Shown piece after piece: positions 11,377-20,197 of a stretch of DNA of 64,000 nt. The DNA is from Alkalispirillum mobile (GTDB lineage: Bacteria; Pseudomonadota; Gammaproteobacteria; Nitrococcales; Halorhodospiraceae): positions 62,001 through 126,000 of the forward strand of contig NZ_RCDA01000005.1 of NCBI RefSeq assembly GCF_003664325.1, given 5' to 3'. The notes below the pieces were generated by a model. The model saw only the letters and a program-made list of their open reading frames with translations, was not told the DNA's origin and did no database searches. Every line of letters begins with the position of its first letter. Position 1 is the stretch's first letter. The translations under genes were made by a program, and so were the position numbers.

Positions 11377-12111
11377 TCAACGCGGGCTCGGTTCCTCCCC
11401 GAACCAGCGCTCGTAGAGCTCCGCGTAACGGCCATCCTCCATCATGCGCAACAGCGCGATGTTGAAGTCGTTGCGCAGTTCGCCGTCGCGCGGGAAGGCC
11501 ATGGCGTAGGACTGGGCCTCCAGGTTTTCGCCCACCGCCTTCACCTCGCCGTCGCCGGCGGTCTCGATGTAGAACATCACGTTGGGGGTGTCGTGCAGGG
11601 CGGCATCCACCCGACCGGCGCGCACCTCCATGTAGGCCTGCTCGGCGCGGGAGAACCGGCGCAGTTCGGTGTCGGGCAGATTGGCCGAGGCATAGTCGTC
11701 ACTGGTGGTGCCGGTGGTCACCGCCAGGTCCTTGCCGGCCAGGTCGTCGATACCCTGCACCTCGTCGTTGTCGCTGCGCACCATCAGCATCAGCCCGCTG
11801 TCGTAGTAGGCGTGGGAGAAGTCCATGGTCTCCTCGCGCTCGGAGGTGATGGTGATCGCGGCGATGGCACCGTCCACCCGCCCGGTCTGCAGCGCGGTGA
11901 TGATGCCGGAGAAGTTCATGGTGTTGTACTCGTACTCCCAGCCGTTCTCCTCGGCGATGGCCTCCCAGAGTTCAATCTCGAACCCGGTCCACTCGCCGTC
12001 CTCCTCGAACATGAAGGGCACGAAGCCGGAGGGGATCGCGATGGTGAGCCGGTCGGCGTGTACCGGCCAGGCGAGGAGCAACAAGCAGAGTGCAGTGAGC
12101 AGATGTCGCAT
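11377..12111 (-). CDS. Polar amino-acid ABC transporter periplasmic binding protein
   Basis: A 244-aa family 3 solute-binding protein. Residues 1-19 form a cleavable signal peptide (V-H-A-D cleavage). The two-lobe fold follows, with G-F-E-I-E-L-W in lobe 1 and the F-S-H-A-Y-Y-D-S-G hinge motif near residue 100, as in glutamine- and arginine-binding proteins. The exact amino acid is not readable; a glutamine-type ligand is plausible. It is first in the operon with the permease and ATPase. Confidence 0.93.
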   Translation of the reverse strand: MRHLLTALCLLLLAWPVHADRLTIAIPSGFVPFMFEEDGEWTGFEIELWEAIAEENGWEYEYNTMNFSGIITALQTGRVDGAIAAITITSEREETMDFSHAYYDSGLMLMVRSDNDEVQGIDDLAGKDLAVTTGTTSDDYASANLPDTELRRFSRAEQAYMEVRAGRVDAALHDTPNVMFYIETAGDGEVKAVGENLEAQSYAMAFPRDGELRNDFNIALLRMMEDGRYAELYERWFGEEPSPR

Positions 12112-12205
12112 GACGATCCTCCGCAGATATCGCCCTAGAAGGGCCTCTACCTGAAGCTAGGCGCGCTCTGCCGGACCGTCAATTCAGCGGGCCGGGTTGT
12201 GTGAA

Positions 12206-12877
12206 TCACTCCGGGTCCAGGGGCCGCAGCAGGTCCGCGTCATCCTCGCCGGGTCGGTTCACCCGGCTGGAGACCGGGTAGGCGTGCAGCCGGCCCGGGT
12301 CCAGGCGCTGCACCGCGCGGCGGATGGCCATCCGGTCGCGCAGCGTCGGGTCCAGCCAGGCCCAGCGGCAGGCCGGGTCCACCACCACCGGCTGGCGGTG
12401 GTGGATCGGCGCGAAGGCCGGTGCGGCCGGCTCGGTGAGGATGGCGCAGGTGCCCGGACCACCGTCCGCCCCCGGCGTCCACAACCCGGCGAAGAAGATC
12501 ACCGGGTCCGGCGCACCGGGCCGCTGGGTCACGAACCACGGCTGCTTTTCACCCCCCTGCGCCTGCCACTCGAACCAGCCATCCGCCGGGATCAGGCAGC
12601 GTCGACCGGCGAAGGCCTCGCGGAAATAGGGGCTGGTCGCGGCCCGCTCCGCCCGGGCATTGATCGGGGTGGGGCCATCCTGCACCCCGGCCGGCCGGTA
12701 CCCCCAGTGCAAGCCGCTCAACTGCAGCCCGGCCTCGCCCGCATTGAGGAAGGCCGGGATATCAGTGCCCGGCGTTATGTTGAAGCGCGGCCCCTCCGGC
12801 CAGTCCACCCCCGCAAGCCGGAAGTAGTCCTGCGCAATGCTGGACAGGGGGGCTGACAGCGCGAAACGTCCGCACAT
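12206..12877 (-). CDS. SRAP-domain abasic-site shielding protein (YedK/HMCES family)
   Basis: A 223-aa protein covering the whole SRAP fold. The family forms a thiazolidine crosslink to abasic sites in single-stranded DNA through the N-terminal cysteine. Cys2 (after Met removal), Asn73, Glu103 and His159 occupy the positions of YedK Cys2, Asn75, Glu105 and His160. The usual H-x-R-M-P motif reads H-H-R-Q-P here, a minor variant. Monocistronic and divergent from the SDR gene at 12990. Confidence 0.94.
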   Translation of the reverse strand: MCGRFALSAPLSSIAQDYFRLAGVDWPEGPRFNITPGTDIPAFLNAGEAGLQLSGLHWGYRPAGVQDGPTPINARAERAATSPYFREAFAGRRCLIPADGWFEWQAQGGEKQPWFVTQRPGAPDPVIFFAGLWTPGADGGPGTCAILTEPAAPAFAPIHHRQPVVVDPACRWAWLDPTLRDRMAIRRAVQRLDPGRLHAYPVSSRVNRPGEDDADLLRPLDPE

Positions 12878-12989
12878 GGGCTTTCCTCCCCGGCGAAAAC
12901 CGTTAACCTGAAATGAGATAGCCTGCGCGTGACCCGCGGGCTGAAACCCGATTTAACCATGCTCCCCGCGACCATGCAGGAGGGACACC

Positions 12990-13661
12990 ATGAGCAAGCT
13001 GATTATCGGTGCCAGCCGGGGCATCGGACTGGAACTGGTCCGCCAGCTGACCCAACGCGGTGACGACGTTATCGCCGCGGTGCGCAGCAGCAACGCAGAG
13101 CTGGACGCCACCGGCGCGGACATCCACACCGGCGTGGACGTCACCCGGCACGACAGTCTGCATGAGCTGGCCGACAAGCTGGGTAATCAACCGCTGGAGT
13201 GGCTGCTGGTAGTGGCCGGTGTCATGAGCAAGCAACGCCTCGGGCAGCTGGACCAGGACGCCGTCGATGGCATCCGCCAGCAGTTCGAGACCAACGCCCT
13301 CGGCCCACTGATGGCCGCCGAGGCCCTCTCCCCCTGGCTGGCCCCCGGCGGCAAGCTGGGCATCCTGACCAGCCGGATGGGCTCGCTGGCCGACAACACC
13401 TCCGGTAACAGCTACGGCTATCGCATGTCCAAGGCGGCGGTGAACATGGCCGGCGTCTCCCTGGCCCACGACCTGCAAGAGCGGGAAATCGCCGTGGCGC
13501 TGCTCCACCCGGGCTGGGTCCGCACGGACATGACCCGCCACGATGGGCTCATCGACCCGGAAGAGTCGGCTGCCGGCATCATCCAGCGCATGGATGCACT
13601 GACCCTGGATCAGACCGGACGGTTCTGGCACGCGCCCAAGGGGGAGCCGCTTCCCTGGTAG
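12990..13661 (+). CDS. Short-chain dehydrogenase/reductase (C-factor-like)
   Basis: A 223-aa SDR enzyme. The cofactor motif is G-A-S-R-G-I-G near the N-terminus and the catalytic serine lies in T-S-R-M-G-S. The active-site Tyr and Lys are in Y-R-M-S-K (Y-x3-K). The short N-terminus and the H-P-G-W-V-R-T-D-M motif resemble the CsgA/C-factor subgroup. Substrate unknown. The start is backed by a GGAGGG ribosome-binding site. Confidence 0.9.
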   Translation: MSKLIIGASRGIGLELVRQLTQRGDDVIAAVRSSNAELDATGADIHTGVDVTRHDSLHELADKLGNQPLEWLLVVAGVMSKQRLGQLDQDAVDGIRQQFETNALGPLMAAEALSPWLAPGGKLGILTSRMGSLADNTSGNSYGYRMSKAAVNMAGVSLAHDLQEREIAVALLHPGWVRTDMTRHDGLIDPEESAAGIIQRMDALTLDQTGRFWHAPKGEPLPW

Positions 13662-13743
13662 TCGGCGTACCAACAGGGTGGTCGCGGCATGCCCGGGGCC
13701 CATGTTGTGGCGCCACCCAACGGTTTCAGCAGCGGAGAGCACC

Positions 13744-14289
13744 ATGCCGGACAAAGCAATGGATGAGTGGATTAGCCAGGAGCGGGACAAGCTCTCGCAA
13801 CTGGCCAACCGGGCACTCCTGCGGGCCAACGTCATCGTCGGAGCGGTCATGCTGGCCCTGCTGGCGGCCTTTTACCTGGCCGCCGAGGCCCGGGAGCTAC
13901 CCTTCACCGTCGTGGTCGCCGTGCTGCTCTTCCTGATGTTGCTCGGCCCCCCGCTGTTCACCCTGGCAGTCAGCGCGGCGCGCCGGCTGCTCTGGCAGCG
14001 GGAGGTGGGGCGCCGCATTCGACGGCTTCGCGCCACGGGCTTTCTGACCAGCTACGTGGACGCCTTGCCCGCCGGAGCCTTGCATGCCCTGCCCCCGGCG
14101 GCGCGGGAAGAACTGGAAGCGACCCTGGAGCGTGAACGCGAGGGCCGACTACCCGCCGAGGGCGAATACGCGGAGGCGCTGTTCATTGCCCTCGCGCTGG
14201 ACGAGGCCACGCGCACCCGCATGCCCCGGCGGCATGGCTCGACGCAATCGCGATCCGCAGGGCCATCGAGACCGAAGGGAAGGAACTGA
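13744..14289 (+). CDS. Hypothetical two-helix membrane protein
   Basis: A 181-aa protein of unrecognised family. Two hydrophobic helices (about residues 28-48 and 55-78) sit between an N-terminal charged region and a cytoplasmic Arg/Glu-rich C-terminal half. The last ~20 residues are Ser/Arg-rich. The ATG at 13744 was chosen over an upstream in-frame GTG because the upstream codons look non-coding. The next gene starts 2 nt after its stop, so the pair is probably cotranslated. Confidence 0.7.
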   Translation: MPDKAMDEWISQERDKLSQLANRALLRANVIVGAVMLALLAAFYLAAEARELPFTVVVAVLLFLMLLGPPLFTLAVSAARRLLWQREVGRRIRRLRATGFLTSYVDALPAGALHALPPAAREELEATLEREREGRLPAEGEYAEALFIALALDEATRTRMPRRHGSTQSRSAGPSRPKGRN

Positions 14290-14291
14290 CA

Positions 14292-15494
14292 TTGGCGTCA
14301 GAAACGGAACGCCGATCCCCGAATGGCGGACCGGGTTGGAAGCTGGGCGTCGTCGATACCGTGGAGGCCATCGATCCGGTCGCCTGGAACGCACTCACCG
14401 GTGGCCACCACCCCTTCCTGCGCCACGAGTTTCTCGTTGCGCTTGAACGCCATGGCGCCGTTGGCCCCGACGTGGGCTGGGTTCCGCAATTCATCCTCCT
14501 CCGGGACGACAGCGGTCACCTGCGCGGCGCTGTCCCCGCCTGGCTCAAGGGCCACTCGCGCGGCGAGTTCGTCTTCGACTTCGCCTGGGCCGAAGCCCAC
14601 GAGCGCCACGGCCTCGCCTACTACCCCAAGCTCGTCGTCAGCATCCCTTGGACGCCGGCCACCGGTCCGCGCCTTCTCGTCGCACCCGGCGATGACGCCG
14701 GTACTATTCGCGCTGTCCTCGCCGAGGGCGTGCGCGACCTTACCCGCCAGCTGGGACTCTCCAGCGCTCATTGCCTCTTTGCCTGCGAGCCCGATCTCGA
14801 GGCTCTGGGTAACGGGCAGTTCCTGCGCCGGCGCGACTTCCATTATTTCTGGCACAACGACCACTATCAGGACTTCGAGGCATTCCTCACGGCACTGACC
14901 AGCCGCAAGCGCAAGAAGATCCGCCAAGAGCGGCGCTACGTCCGCGAACAGGGCATCGACGTGCGCATGCAGACCGGCCACGAGCTCTGTAATACCGAAC
15001 TCGACCTCATCCATGCCCACTACGCGAATGCCTTTCGGCGCAAGACCAACCTGCCGGTGCTCTCCGCCGGCTTCTTCCGCGAGATCGCGCACACCATGGG
15101 CGAGCAACTCTTGATTGCTGTCTGTCGCCACGACCGGGAAATCGTTGCGGCCGCCATCATGTTCCGTGGGAGTGACACCCTCTTTGGCCGGTACTGGGGC
15201 AGCAGCGGGAACTACCCCGCCCTCCACTTCGAGGCCTGCTATTACCAGGGCATCGACTATTGCATCCGGCACGGCCTGCAGCGCTTCGAGCCTGGCGTTC
15301 AGGGCGAGCACAAGATTGCCCGGGGCTTCCTGCCGACCCGCACCACCTCAGCCCACTGGCTGGTGTCACCGGCGTTCCAGCGGGCAGTCGCCGATTACCT
15401 CCAGCGCGAGGGCGACCTCATCGATACGCAATTCGAACATCTGCGCGCGGAATCCCCATTCCGAGTGGATCCGACGCCGACTGCAGGGCCATGA
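14292..15494 (+). CDS. FemAB-like acyltransferase (COG3146, DUF482)
   Basis: A 400-aa protein of the PF04339/COG3146 family, annotated as peptidoglycan-biosynthesis or GNAT-like because of a FemAB/GNAT fold; its true substrate is unknown. Family hallmarks visible are the Y-Y-P-K-L-V-V-S-I-P-W-T-P-A-T-G segment (about 110-125), R-K-R-K-K-I-R-Q-E-R (about 205-215) and H-K-I-A-R-G-F-L-P-T near residue 340. The start is a TTG at 14292, two bases after the preceding stop and behind GGAAGGA, which is unusual but well placed. Confidence 0.87.
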   Translation: MASETERRSPNGGPGWKLGVVDTVEAIDPVAWNALTGGHHPFLRHEFLVALERHGAVGPDVGWVPQFILLRDDSGHLRGAVPAWLKGHSRGEFVFDFAWAEAHERHGLAYYPKLVVSIPWTPATGPRLLVAPGDDAGTIRAVLAEGVRDLTRQLGLSSAHCLFACEPDLEALGNGQFLRRRDFHYFWHNDHYQDFEAFLTALTSRKRKKIRQERRYVREQGIDVRMQTGHELCNTELDLIHAHYANAFRRKTNLPVLSAGFFREIAHTMGEQLLIAVCRHDREIVAAAIMFRGSDTLFGRYWGSSGNYPALHFEACYYQGIDYCIRHGLQRFEPGVQGEHKIARGFLPTRTTSAHWLVSPAFQRAVADYLQREGDLIDTQFEHLRAESPFRVDPTPTAGP

Positions 15495-15550
15495 TGCGCT
15501 CGCGCGCCCACCACCGGCTTTTGCCCTGCGGCGGGGTCAGTCGCGGCCAA

Positions 15551-16225
15551 TCAGTCAGGGCACAGGGGGCCAAACTGATAGAACCGCCGGCAGCGAAACT
15601 CCGATTCACAACGCTCCAATTGTGACTGATACCGAGTGGCCCGCTGCGCCACATTGCGCGCCACCTGCCGCACCTGCGGGCGATTGTTGTAGCTCCCCCG
15701 CTGATACCCCCCCGGCCCCTCGTGATAGGCCAGGTACAGGTGTTCCGCATTATCCAGCGAGATACCCAGCCGCTCATGGCTCCGCCGGTTGTACCAGCCG
15801 ATGAAGTCGGTGGCGTGTTTCATGTGCGTCCGCCGCGCCATGAGCGCCCCGGCGTCCTCCCGGTACTCTCCCCAGACCGGGTCCTGCGCCTGGGCATAGC
15901 CGTAGGCCGAGGAGGGCCGCCGCCAGGGAATGAAACCGAGCAGCCGCTCCCGGGGTGGCCGGACATGGCTGCGGAAGGAGGACTCCTGCTGGATGAAAGC
16001 CATCTGGGTGGCGATCGGGGTCCCCCACTCCTCCTGCGAGGCGCGCGCGTAGTCGTACCAGCGCGGCTGCTCGCGAAAAATCTCGCAGATGTTGCTCTGA
16101 TCCTGGGGCGGCGACGGCGCCAGAGTGGCGCAGCCGCCGAGAACCGCCGTCACCAGCAACAACAGCACCCACCGCCCCCGTGCCCACACCGACTGCCCCG
16201 ACAGGCCCTTCCCTTTTCCATCCAT
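15551..16225 (-). CDS. Lytic transglycosylase-like lipoprotein (SLT fold)
   Basis: A 224-aa predicted lipoprotein: residues ~15-32 are hydrophobic and end in L-G-G-C. After a proline-rich linker comes a lysozyme-like SLT domain, with the catalytic glutamate in Q-Q-E-S-S-F, an A-Y-G-Y-A-Q motif and the Y-L-A-Y-H-E-G-P-G-G-Y motif. It probably cleaves peptidoglycan between MurNAc and GlcNAc in the periplasm. The ATG at 16225 has an AAGGATA ribosome-binding site; the longer form from 16252 has none. Four C-terminal cysteines could form disulfides. Confidence 0.87.
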   Translation of the reverse strand: MDGKGKGLSGQSVWARGRWVLLLLVTAVLGGCATLAPSPPQDQSNICEIFREQPRWYDYARASQEEWGTPIATQMAFIQQESSFRSHVRPPRERLLGFIPWRRPSSAYGYAQAQDPVWGEYREDAGALMARRTHMKHATDFIGWYNRRSHERLGISLDNAEHLYLAYHEGPGGYQRGSYNNRPQVRQVARNVAQRATRYQSQLERCESEFRCRRFYQFGPLCPD

Positions 16226-16288
16226 CTTATGCGTTATCCTTGCCCGGTCCATTCAATGAATAATGCCAACTCTGGTGAGTGCAGGTCC

Positions 16289-16894
16289 ATGTCGGCGAAC
16301 CCCTACCCCACCCCGGCGGAAACGCTAGAACGTGAGCTGGAGGTCAAGAAAAGCCGCTTCATTGCCCGTGCCGGACAGGTCGAGAGCCGCGAACAGGCCA
16401 TGGCCTTCATCGAACAGGCCGTGGCCGACTACCCGGACGCCCGCCACCACTGCTGGGCCTACCTGATCGGCGACCCGGAATCCGCCACCACGGCGGCCAT
16501 GAGCGATGCCGGTGAGCCCTCCGGTACCGCCGGCAAGCCCATCCTCAACGTCATCCAGCACAAGCGGATCGGCGATGTGATCGTGGTGGTCATCCGTTAC
16601 TTCGGCGGTATCAAGCTGGGTGCCGGCGGGCTGGTCCGCGCCTACGCTGGGGCCACCCAGAACGTCCTGGCGGCGCTGCCGCTGGCTACCCATCAGCCGC
16701 GTACCCGCCTGAAGCTTGCGCTGGGCTTCGCGCAAGAGCAGCCCCTGCGGCACTGGGCGTCACAACACGGGGCGGAGGTGGAGCGGGTGGACTATGGCGA
16801 AAGGGTGGCCCTGACACTCGACCTACCGGCGGACGCGGTACCGGCCCTGCGCGATTTCACCCGGGCAAAGGGTATAGACATCTCGGACGACTGA
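16289..16894 (+). CDS. YigZ/IMPACT family protein
   Basis: A 201-aa protein with the N-terminal Impact domain (ribosomal S5 fold; K-S-R-F-I-A, H-H-C-W-A-Y and R-Y-F-G-G-I-K-L-G-A-G-G motifs) and a C-terminal DUF1949 ferredoxin-like domain. E. coli YigZ is 204 aa. Eukaryotic IMPACT regulates GCN2; the bacterial role is not settled. The start at 16289 was preferred over 16256 because the family begins about 15 residues before the K-S-R-F motif. Confidence 0.9.
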   Translation: MSANPYPTPAETLERELEVKKSRFIARAGQVESREQAMAFIEQAVADYPDARHHCWAYLIGDPESATTAAMSDAGEPSGTAGKPILNVIQHKRIGDVIVVVIRYFGGIKLGAGGLVRAYAGATQNVLAALPLATHQPRTRLKLALGFAQEQPLRHWASQHGAEVERVDYGERVALTLDLPADAVPALRDFTRAKGIDISDD

Positions 16895-17017
16895 CAGCGA
16901 ACCCATGCCGAAGGCGGCAGCCGCGAAGAGACGGACTATTCTTTCTCAGGACAGTGCCCGAGCCCCCCAGGAGCAGGGCCGCCCAAGCCACTCACCATGT
17001 CCAGGGAGGGAATCCCC

Positions 17018-18007
17018 ATGAGTTACGACTTCGTGGTCTGCGTCATCAACACCCGGGGCCGCGGTGACAAGAAGGTTTTCGGCCGCGCACCCGGCCCCAC
17101 GCGTTTTCTGCTCGTCCCCGAGGACGCAGAGGTCCAGCAGCCCCATCACGGCAGGCCGCGCAGCGAGTGGGTCGAGGCCGTGATGGCGGACGGCACCACC
17201 GGAAAGGATCCCATGTCCGACAACCCCACCGGTAATGTGCTGGTCTTCATTCACGGCTACAACAACAGCCAGGAGGCCGTCCTCTGGCGCCACCGCATGC
17301 TCAAGGAGACCCTGCGCGCGGCGGGCTACCGGGGTACCGTGGTCAGTTTCGACTGGCCCAGCGCCGAGATGCCCCTCCTGTACATGCGGGACCGGCGCTA
17401 TGCCAAGGCCACCGCTGAGCGGCTCACCGACGACTGCATCAGCCTGTTCTCGACGCGCCAGGCGCGCGGCTGCGACCTGAACGTGCACCTGCTGGGCCAC
17501 TCCACCGGCGCCTACGTCATCCGCCACGCCTTCACCGATGCCGACGAGGTTACCGAAATCAAGAACCGCCCCTGGAAGGTCAGCCAGATCGCCCTCATCG
17601 GGGCCGATGTCTCCAGTTGCTCCCTGGCCGACGACGACCCGCGCTTCGTCTCCGTCTACCGGCACTGCTCCCGGCTCACCAACTACCAAAGCGGCCACGA
17701 TGGCGTGCTGCGGGTCTCCAATGCCAAGCGCATCGGGCTAAGGGCCCGGGCAGGGCGGGTCGGCCTGCCCGACAATGCCCCACCCAAGGCGGTGAACGTG
17801 GACTGCAGCCCCTACTTCGCCGGCATCGACCCGGACAGCCGTATCCCCAAAGAGAACTATTACGGCAACTTCGCGCACTCCTGGCACATCGGCGACCCGC
17901 TGTTCGCCCAGGACCTCTGCCACACCCTGCACGGCGAGTTGGACCGCTATTCCATCCCTACCCGGCGCGAGGAGGACGACCGCCTGTACCTGCACGACCC
18001 CGGCTGA
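17018..18007 (+). CDS. Alpha/beta hydrolase of the DUF900 type
   Basis: A 329-aa protein with an alpha/beta-hydrolase core. F-I-H-G-Y-N-N begins the oxyanion region near residue 78, F-D-W-P-S follows, and the nucleophile serine is in G-H-S-T-G. The catalytic His is probably in the A-H-S-W-H segment near the end. This arrangement is typical of DUF900 (PF05990) proteins, which are uncharacterised esterase-like enzymes. There is no signal peptide. The ATG at 17018 follows GGGAGG at proper spacing. Confidence 0.83.
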   Translation: MSYDFVVCVINTRGRGDKKVFGRAPGPTRFLLVPEDAEVQQPHHGRPRSEWVEAVMADGTTGKDPMSDNPTGNVLVFIHGYNNSQEAVLWRHRMLKETLRAAGYRGTVVSFDWPSAEMPLLYMRDRRYAKATAERLTDDCISLFSTRQARGCDLNVHLLGHSTGAYVIRHAFTDADEVTEIKNRPWKVSQIALIGADVSSCSLADDDPRFVSVYRHCSRLTNYQSGHDGVLRVSNAKRIGLRARAGRVGLPDNAPPKAVNVDCSPYFAGIDPDSRIPKENYYGNFAHSWHIGDPLFAQDLCHTLHGELDRYSIPTRREEDDRLYLHDPG

Positions 18008-18043
18008 CACCTCCCCCGGGGCTGCCCGGCACAGCCCAACGGG

Positions 18044-19075
18044 CTAGCGGTGCAGCCAGCAGGCCGAGTAATGCCCCCGCCGGGGCTCAAAATCGTGCGG
18101 CTCCTCCACGTCGCAGAGCCCCGCCATGGCCTGCGGGCAGCGCGGATGAAAGCGACACCCTGGCGGCGGGTTGGCCAGGCTGGGGGCCTCGCCGGCGGGC
18201 ACCGGGCGCTCTTCATCGGCGTTGGCCGGGTCGGGGTCGGCGATGGCGTTGAGCAGGGCCTGGGTATAGGGGTGCTGGGGGTGGTCCAGCAGTTCATCCA
18301 CCGGCGCCTGTTCCACCACGCGGCCGCCATACATCACGAAGATGCGCTCGGCGAAGTGGCGCACCGTGGAGAGGTCGTGGGTAATGAAGGCCAGGGTGAG
18401 GCCGAGTTCGGTCTGCACCTGTCGCAACAGGCGCAGGATCTCCACCCGCACCGAGGCATCCAGCATGGAGACCGGCTCGTCGGCGATCACGAGGGCCGGC
18501 CCCAGCACCAGCGCCCGGGCGATCACCACCCGCTGCTGCTGGCCACCACTGAGCTGGTGGGGAAACTTGTGCAGATAGGTTTCCGGAGGCGATAGACGCA
18601 CCTCGTCGAGCACCGCCCGCACCCGCCGGCGACGCTCACCCCGGTCGCGCACCCCGTGCACGATCAGCGGCTCCTCCAGGATGCGGCCCACGTCCATGAA
18701 GGGGGGCAGCGCCCCATAAGGATCCTGCTGCACGTAGCCCACCCGCGCCCGGTAGGCCTTGAGCGCCCGCTTGTCCAACGACTCCAGGTGCTGCCCCTCG
18801 AACACCACCTCGCCCCCGGTGGGCCGGTGCAGGCCCAGCAGGGTGCGCGCCAGCGAGCTCTTGCCACAGCCGCTCTCACCCACGAAGGCCACCGCCTCGC
18901 CCCGGCGCAGGGCAAAGCTGACGCCATCCACCGCGCGCACGTGGCCGACACGCAGAAACCCCCACTGGCGAAGCTCGAACCAGGTGTGCAGGTCACGGGC
19001 CTCCAACAGGGTGTCGCCGGGGGCGGGTGCTGCCCGCTCGGCCGGTTCCTGCGCGGGGATGGCAACTCGACTCAT
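18044..19075 (-). CDS. Opp-type ABC transporter ATP-binding protein (OppF/DppF-like)
   Basis: A 343-aa ATPase, second of the pair in the peptide/oligosaccharide importer. Walker A is G-E-S-G-C-G-K-S, signature L-S-G-G-Q-Q-Q-R, Walker B I-A-D-E-P-V-S-M-L-D. A C-terminal oligo/HPY extension has cysteines (C-R-F-H-P-R-C-P) that may bind an iron-sulfur cluster or zinc, as in DppD-type ATPases. The ATG at 19075 overlaps the stop of the upstream ATPase gene (ATGA). The permeases and binding protein are 5-9 kb away, beyond an opposing gene. Confidence 0.93.
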   Translation of the reverse strand: MSRVAIPAQEPAERAAPAPGDTLLEARDLHTWFELRQWGFLRVGHVRAVDGVSFALRRGEAVAFVGESGCGKSSLARTLLGLHRPTGGEVVFEGQHLESLDKRALKAYRARVGYVQQDPYGALPPFMDVGRILEEPLIVHGVRDRGERRRRVRAVLDEVRLSPPETYLHKFPHQLSGGQQQRVVIARALVLGPALVIADEPVSMLDASVRVEILRLLRQVQTELGLTLAFITHDLSTVRHFAERIFVMYGGRVVEQAPVDELLDHPQHPYTQALLNAIADPDPANADEERPVPAGEAPSLANPPPGCRFHPRCPQAMAGLCDVEEPHDFEPRRGHYSACWLHR

Positions 19076-20037
19076 CGGTGGCCTCCATACAGCCAGCACC
19101 GTACGTGGTGACGTTCGCCCACCCGCTGCGGTGGCGGATTCTCGGCACAACGTGCAAAGCGGTGGGGGCAGCGATCCGCGTAGCGACACCCTTGAGGGGG
19201 CGAGAGCAGGTCCGGTGGCTGACCGGGGATATGCTGCGGCGCCTCGGCCTGGTAAAGCCGGGGCACGCTGGCCATCAGCATCTGGGAATAGGGGTGGGCC
19301 GGCTCGGTGAAGAAGCGGCGGGCGTCGGCGTACTCCGCCACTTGGCCGGCGTACATCAGGGCGACCCGGTCGGCCAGCTCACTGGAGGTGGCCACATCGT
19401 GGGTGATCAGGATGAAGCTGGTGGCCTGCTCCCGCTTGATGCGCTTGAGCACGTTCATGATGCTCGCCTGGGTCAGCACGTCCAGCGCCGAGGTGGGCTC
19501 GTCCAGGATGATGAGATCCGGCTCGGTGATCAGCGCCATGGCCAGCACCGCCCGCTGGCGCATGCCGCCGGAGAGCTCGAAGGGGTACCGGGCCAGAAAG
19601 TCGCTGGAGACCCCCACCCGCTGGAAGACCTCGGCGGCCTTGTCCAGGGCCTTCGCCCGCGACCAGCCCCGGTGCACCACCAGTGGCTCGGCCACCTGCT
19701 CCCCCACCCGTACCACCGGGTTGAGGGCATTCATGGCCGCCTGCATCACCATGGAGATGCGCAGCCACTGCACCTCCCGCCGGAAACGCTCCACAGGCAG
19801 ATCCATCACGTCGGTATCGCCCAGCCACACCCGCCCGGTATGACTGTGCACGTTGCGCGGCAGGATGCGCAGCAGCGCCTTGGCCAGGGAACTCTTGCCG
19901 CAGCCGCTCTCCCCCAGCACCACCACCGCCTCGCCCCGGCGCAGGTCGAAACTGACCCCGTCCACCGCCTGCACCACGCCGCGCTCGGTGCGATAGGCCA
20001 GCCGGAGGTCTTCCACGCGCAGCAGGGTCTCGGTCAT
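19072..20037 (-). CDS. Opp-type ABC transporter ATP-binding protein (OppD/DppD-like)
   Basis: A 321-aa ATPase. Walker A is G-E-S-G-C-G-K-S, signature L-S-G-G-M-R-Q-R, Walker B I-I-L-D-E-P-T-S-A-L-D, and a Cys-rich C-terminal extension includes C-R-Y-A-D-R-C-P-H-R-F. The Q-loop reads V-M-Q-A-A-M-N-A-L-N-P rather than the usual F-Q-D-P-M-x-x-L-N-P. That version, and the A-T-S-S-E-L-A-D-R segment, recall ATPases of archaeal and Thermotogae Opp-family transporters that carry oligosaccharides (from memory, not searched). Start at 20037; divergent from the oxidoreductase gene. Confidence 0.93.
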   Translation of the reverse strand: MTETLLRVEDLRLAYRTERGVVQAVDGVSFDLRRGEAVVVLGESGCGKSSLAKALLRILPRNVHSHTGRVWLGDTDVMDLPVERFRREVQWLRISMVMQAAMNALNPVVRVGEQVAEPLVVHRGWSRAKALDKAAEVFQRVGVSSDFLARYPFELSGGMRQRAVLAMALITEPDLIILDEPTSALDVLTQASIMNVLKRIKREQATSFILITHDVATSSELADRVALMYAGQVAEYADARRFFTEPAHPYSQMLMASVPRLYQAEAPQHIPGQPPDLLSPPQGCRYADRCPHRFARCAENPPPQRVGERHHVRCWLYGGHR

Positions 20038-20197
20038 GGACGACGACGGTCCTCTATAGGCCAGACAAGTGGATGGGTCGGCGACCAAGGCCAAAGCCCA
20101 CGGCTCGCCCTACCCGAGTGACCAGACTATACCAGCGGCAGAACAGGCCAAAGCCATCTAGTCTTAACGGACAAATCCGAGAAGAGGGATGGCGCCC

